Shown: piece by piece, positions 62,738 to 64,000 of the stretch
How positions within the stretch are numbered: position 1 is the first letter of the stretch
Layout: every line of letters begins with the position of its first letter
Origin: Actinomyces slackii
Lineage (GTDB): Bacteria > Actinomycetota > Actinomycetes > Actinomycetales > Actinomycetaceae
Length of the DNA: 64,000 bases
Assembly (NCBI RefSeq): GCF_900637295.1
Contig: NZ_LR134363.1
Coordinates: 1-64,000, forward strand
Direction: 5' to 3'
Translations under genes and position numbers: made by a program
The notes under the pieces: generated by a model
Databases searched by the model: none
The model's input: only the letters and a program-made list of their open reading frames with translations
What the model was told of the DNA's origin: nothing

Positions 62738-64000
62738 ATGCCGGCTGCCAAGACTGCGAGAGCCCCCAAGACCTCCTACTGCTGCACCGAATGCGGCTGG
62801 TCGAGCCCCAAGTGGCTGGGCCAGTGCCGCGAGTGCCGCGCCTGGGGGACCCTGGAGGAGACCGCTGCCGGCTCCCAGGCCGTCGGCGCGGCGGCCCTGG
62901 CGGCCTCACCGGCGCGTCCTGCGGCCCCGGCCCTGCCCATCGGCCAGGTCAGCGCCAGCCAGGCACGCGCCCGATCCACGGGGGTCGGCGAGCTGGATCG
63001 GGTCCTGGGAGGCGGGATCGTGCCGGGCGCCGTCGTCCTGCTGGCCGGTGAGCCGGGGGTGGGCAAGTCCACCCTCCTGCTCGATGTGGCCGCCACCTGC
63101 GCCGCGGTCAGCCGGGAGCAGGGCCACGGGCCGGTCCTCTACGTCACCGGGGAGGAGTCCGCCTCCCAGGTGCGCCTGCGGGCCGAGCGCATCGACGCCA
63201 TCGATCCTGCGCTCCTGCTGGCCGCGGAGACGGAGCTGGGGGCCCTGCTGGGGCATGTTGAGGCCGCCTCCCCCAGTCTCCTGGTCGTCGACTCCGTCCA
63301 GACCATCGCCTCGGCCCAGGTCGAGGGCAGCGCCGGGGGCGTGACCCAGGTGCGGGCGGTGGCCGGCGCACTGATCGCCGTGGCTAAGGAGCGGGGGATC
63401 CCGGTCCTGCTCGTGGGGCATGTGACCAAGGACGGCGGTATCGCCGGCCCCCGCGTCCTGGAGCACCTGGTCGACGTCGTCGCCCAGTTCGAGGGGGACC
63501 GCCACGGCCGCCTGCGCCTGCTGCGGGCGGTGAAGAACCGCTACGGGCCCACCGATGAGGTGGGCTGCTTCGACCTGGGCGAGCGGGGCATCGTGGGCCT
63601 GGCCGATCCCTCGGGACTGTTCCTGTCCGCCGCGCGCTCCCAGGTGCCGGGAACCTGCGCCACGGTGACCCTGGAGGGGCGCCGGCCCATGCCCGTCGAG
63701 GTCCAGGCCCTGGTGGCCGCCTCGGGGGGAGGCTCGCCGCGCCGCACCACCTCGGGGGTGGACCACTCGCGGGTGGCCATGGCCCTGGCCGTGCTCAGCG
63801 CCCGCATGCGGGTGGACACAACCGCCTCCGATGTCTACGTCTCCACCGTGGGCGGGGCCCGGGCCGTCGAGCCCGCCACGGATCTGGCCGTGGCCATCGC
63901 CATCGTCTCGGCGGCCAGGGACCTGCCGGCACCACCGGGCCTGATCGCCGTCGGCGAGGTGGGGCTGACCGGAGAGGTGCGCGCCACCGTCGGCGTCCAG
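62738..64000 (+). CDS. radA: DNA repair protein RadA/Sms, 5' part
   Basis: The first 421 codons of RadA; the end lies beyond the window. The protein helps recombinational repair as a RecA-like branch-migration helicase. It has the N-terminal zinc finger (CTECGWSSPKWLGQCREC, Cys16, Cys19, Cys30, Cys33), the Walker A motif GEPGVGKSTLLLD, Walker B LLVVDSVQT, the RadA-specific KNRYGPTDEVG and the start of the Lon-type C-terminal domain (DLAVAIAIVSAARD). No stop or frameshift is seen. About 450 residues are usual, so only a short part is missing. Confidence 0.95.
   Translation, partial: MPAAKTARAPKTSYCCTECGWSSPKWLGQCRECRAWGTLEETAAGSQAVGAAALAASPARPAAPALPIGQVSASQARARSTGVGELDRVLGGGIVPGAVVLLAGEPGVGKSTLLLDVAATCAAVSREQGHGPVLYVTGEESASQVRLRAERIDAIDPALLLAAETELGALLGHVEAASPSLLVVDSVQTIASAQVEGSAGGVTQVRAVAGALIAVAKERGIPVLLVGHVTKDGGIAGPRVLEHLVDVVAQFEGDRHGRLRLLRAVKNRYGPTDEVGCFDLGERGIVGLADPSGLFLSAARSQVPGTCATVTLEGRRPMPVEVQALVAASGGGSPRRTTSGVDHSRVAMALAVLSARMRVDTTASDVYVSTVGGARAVEPATDLAVAIAIVSAARDLPAPPGLIAVGEVGLTGEVRATVGVQ

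Overview
The window is very G+C-rich and looks like chromosomal DNA of an actinomycete, most likely an Actinomyces-type member of the Actinomycetaceae. Support comes from actinobacterial marker genes: the 32-residue ribosomal protein bS22 beside a BldC-like regulator, a SEC-C/YchJ protein, a two-domain Pth2-type protein, a VanW protein behind typA, and ferredoxin-dapC. Codon use looks uniform except around one insertion sequence. No tRNA, rRNA or CRISPR array was seen.

Layout. 1-9400: a small Cys-rich protein, a CsoR/CstR-type regulator, aspartate aminotransferase, a NarK-like transporter, a Na+/alanine symporter, an APH-fold kinase, adenosine deaminase, murB, bS22 and a BldC-like protein. 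9600-13600: TrkH/TrkA potassium uptake, dapC and ferredoxin. 13800-19300: typA followed by a 1176-residue VanW protein with a very long disordered N-terminus. 19400-26730: an oligopeptide ABC transporter operon whose first gene, a substrate-binding lipoprotein, appears circularly permuted and also carries a one-base frameshift. 26870-33800: LLM oxidoreductase, BioY, lipase-like hydrolase, NUDIX, VOC, patatin and an Old Yellow Enzyme. 34033-35131: a complete IS481-type element inserted exactly at the stop codon of a ychJ gene. 35600-46800: M18 aminopeptidase, HAD, GtrA, Pth2, M48 protease, an Aer-like PAS protein, a 0.7-kb gene-free region full of hairpins, an ACR3-like permease, NADH oxidase and an alpha/beta hydrolase.

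46900-62000 is a sugar-catabolism region. xylA-xylB is divergent from the ROK repressor xylR. Next to it a seven-gene minus-strand cluster runs rpiB-like isomerase, an unrecognised polytopic membrane protein, an AraL-like HAD phosphatase, an FGGY kinase, an AraM-like sn-glycerol-1-phosphate dehydrogenase, an AraB-like ribulokinase and a SorC-family regulator. It faces a divergent transketolase gene. It resembles the B. subtilis araB/araL/araM set but lacks araA and araD and any recognised sugar transporter, so its substrate is open. 62184-64000 holds a repeat-rich small membrane protein and the 5' part of radA.

Most unusual items: the permuted oppA; two near-identical 73-bp palindromes whose CGAGGTAGAC units supply the TAG stop codons of all four flanking convergent genes; the IS element that takes its stop codon from its own target duplication; and the undescribed sugar operon with its orphan membrane protein.
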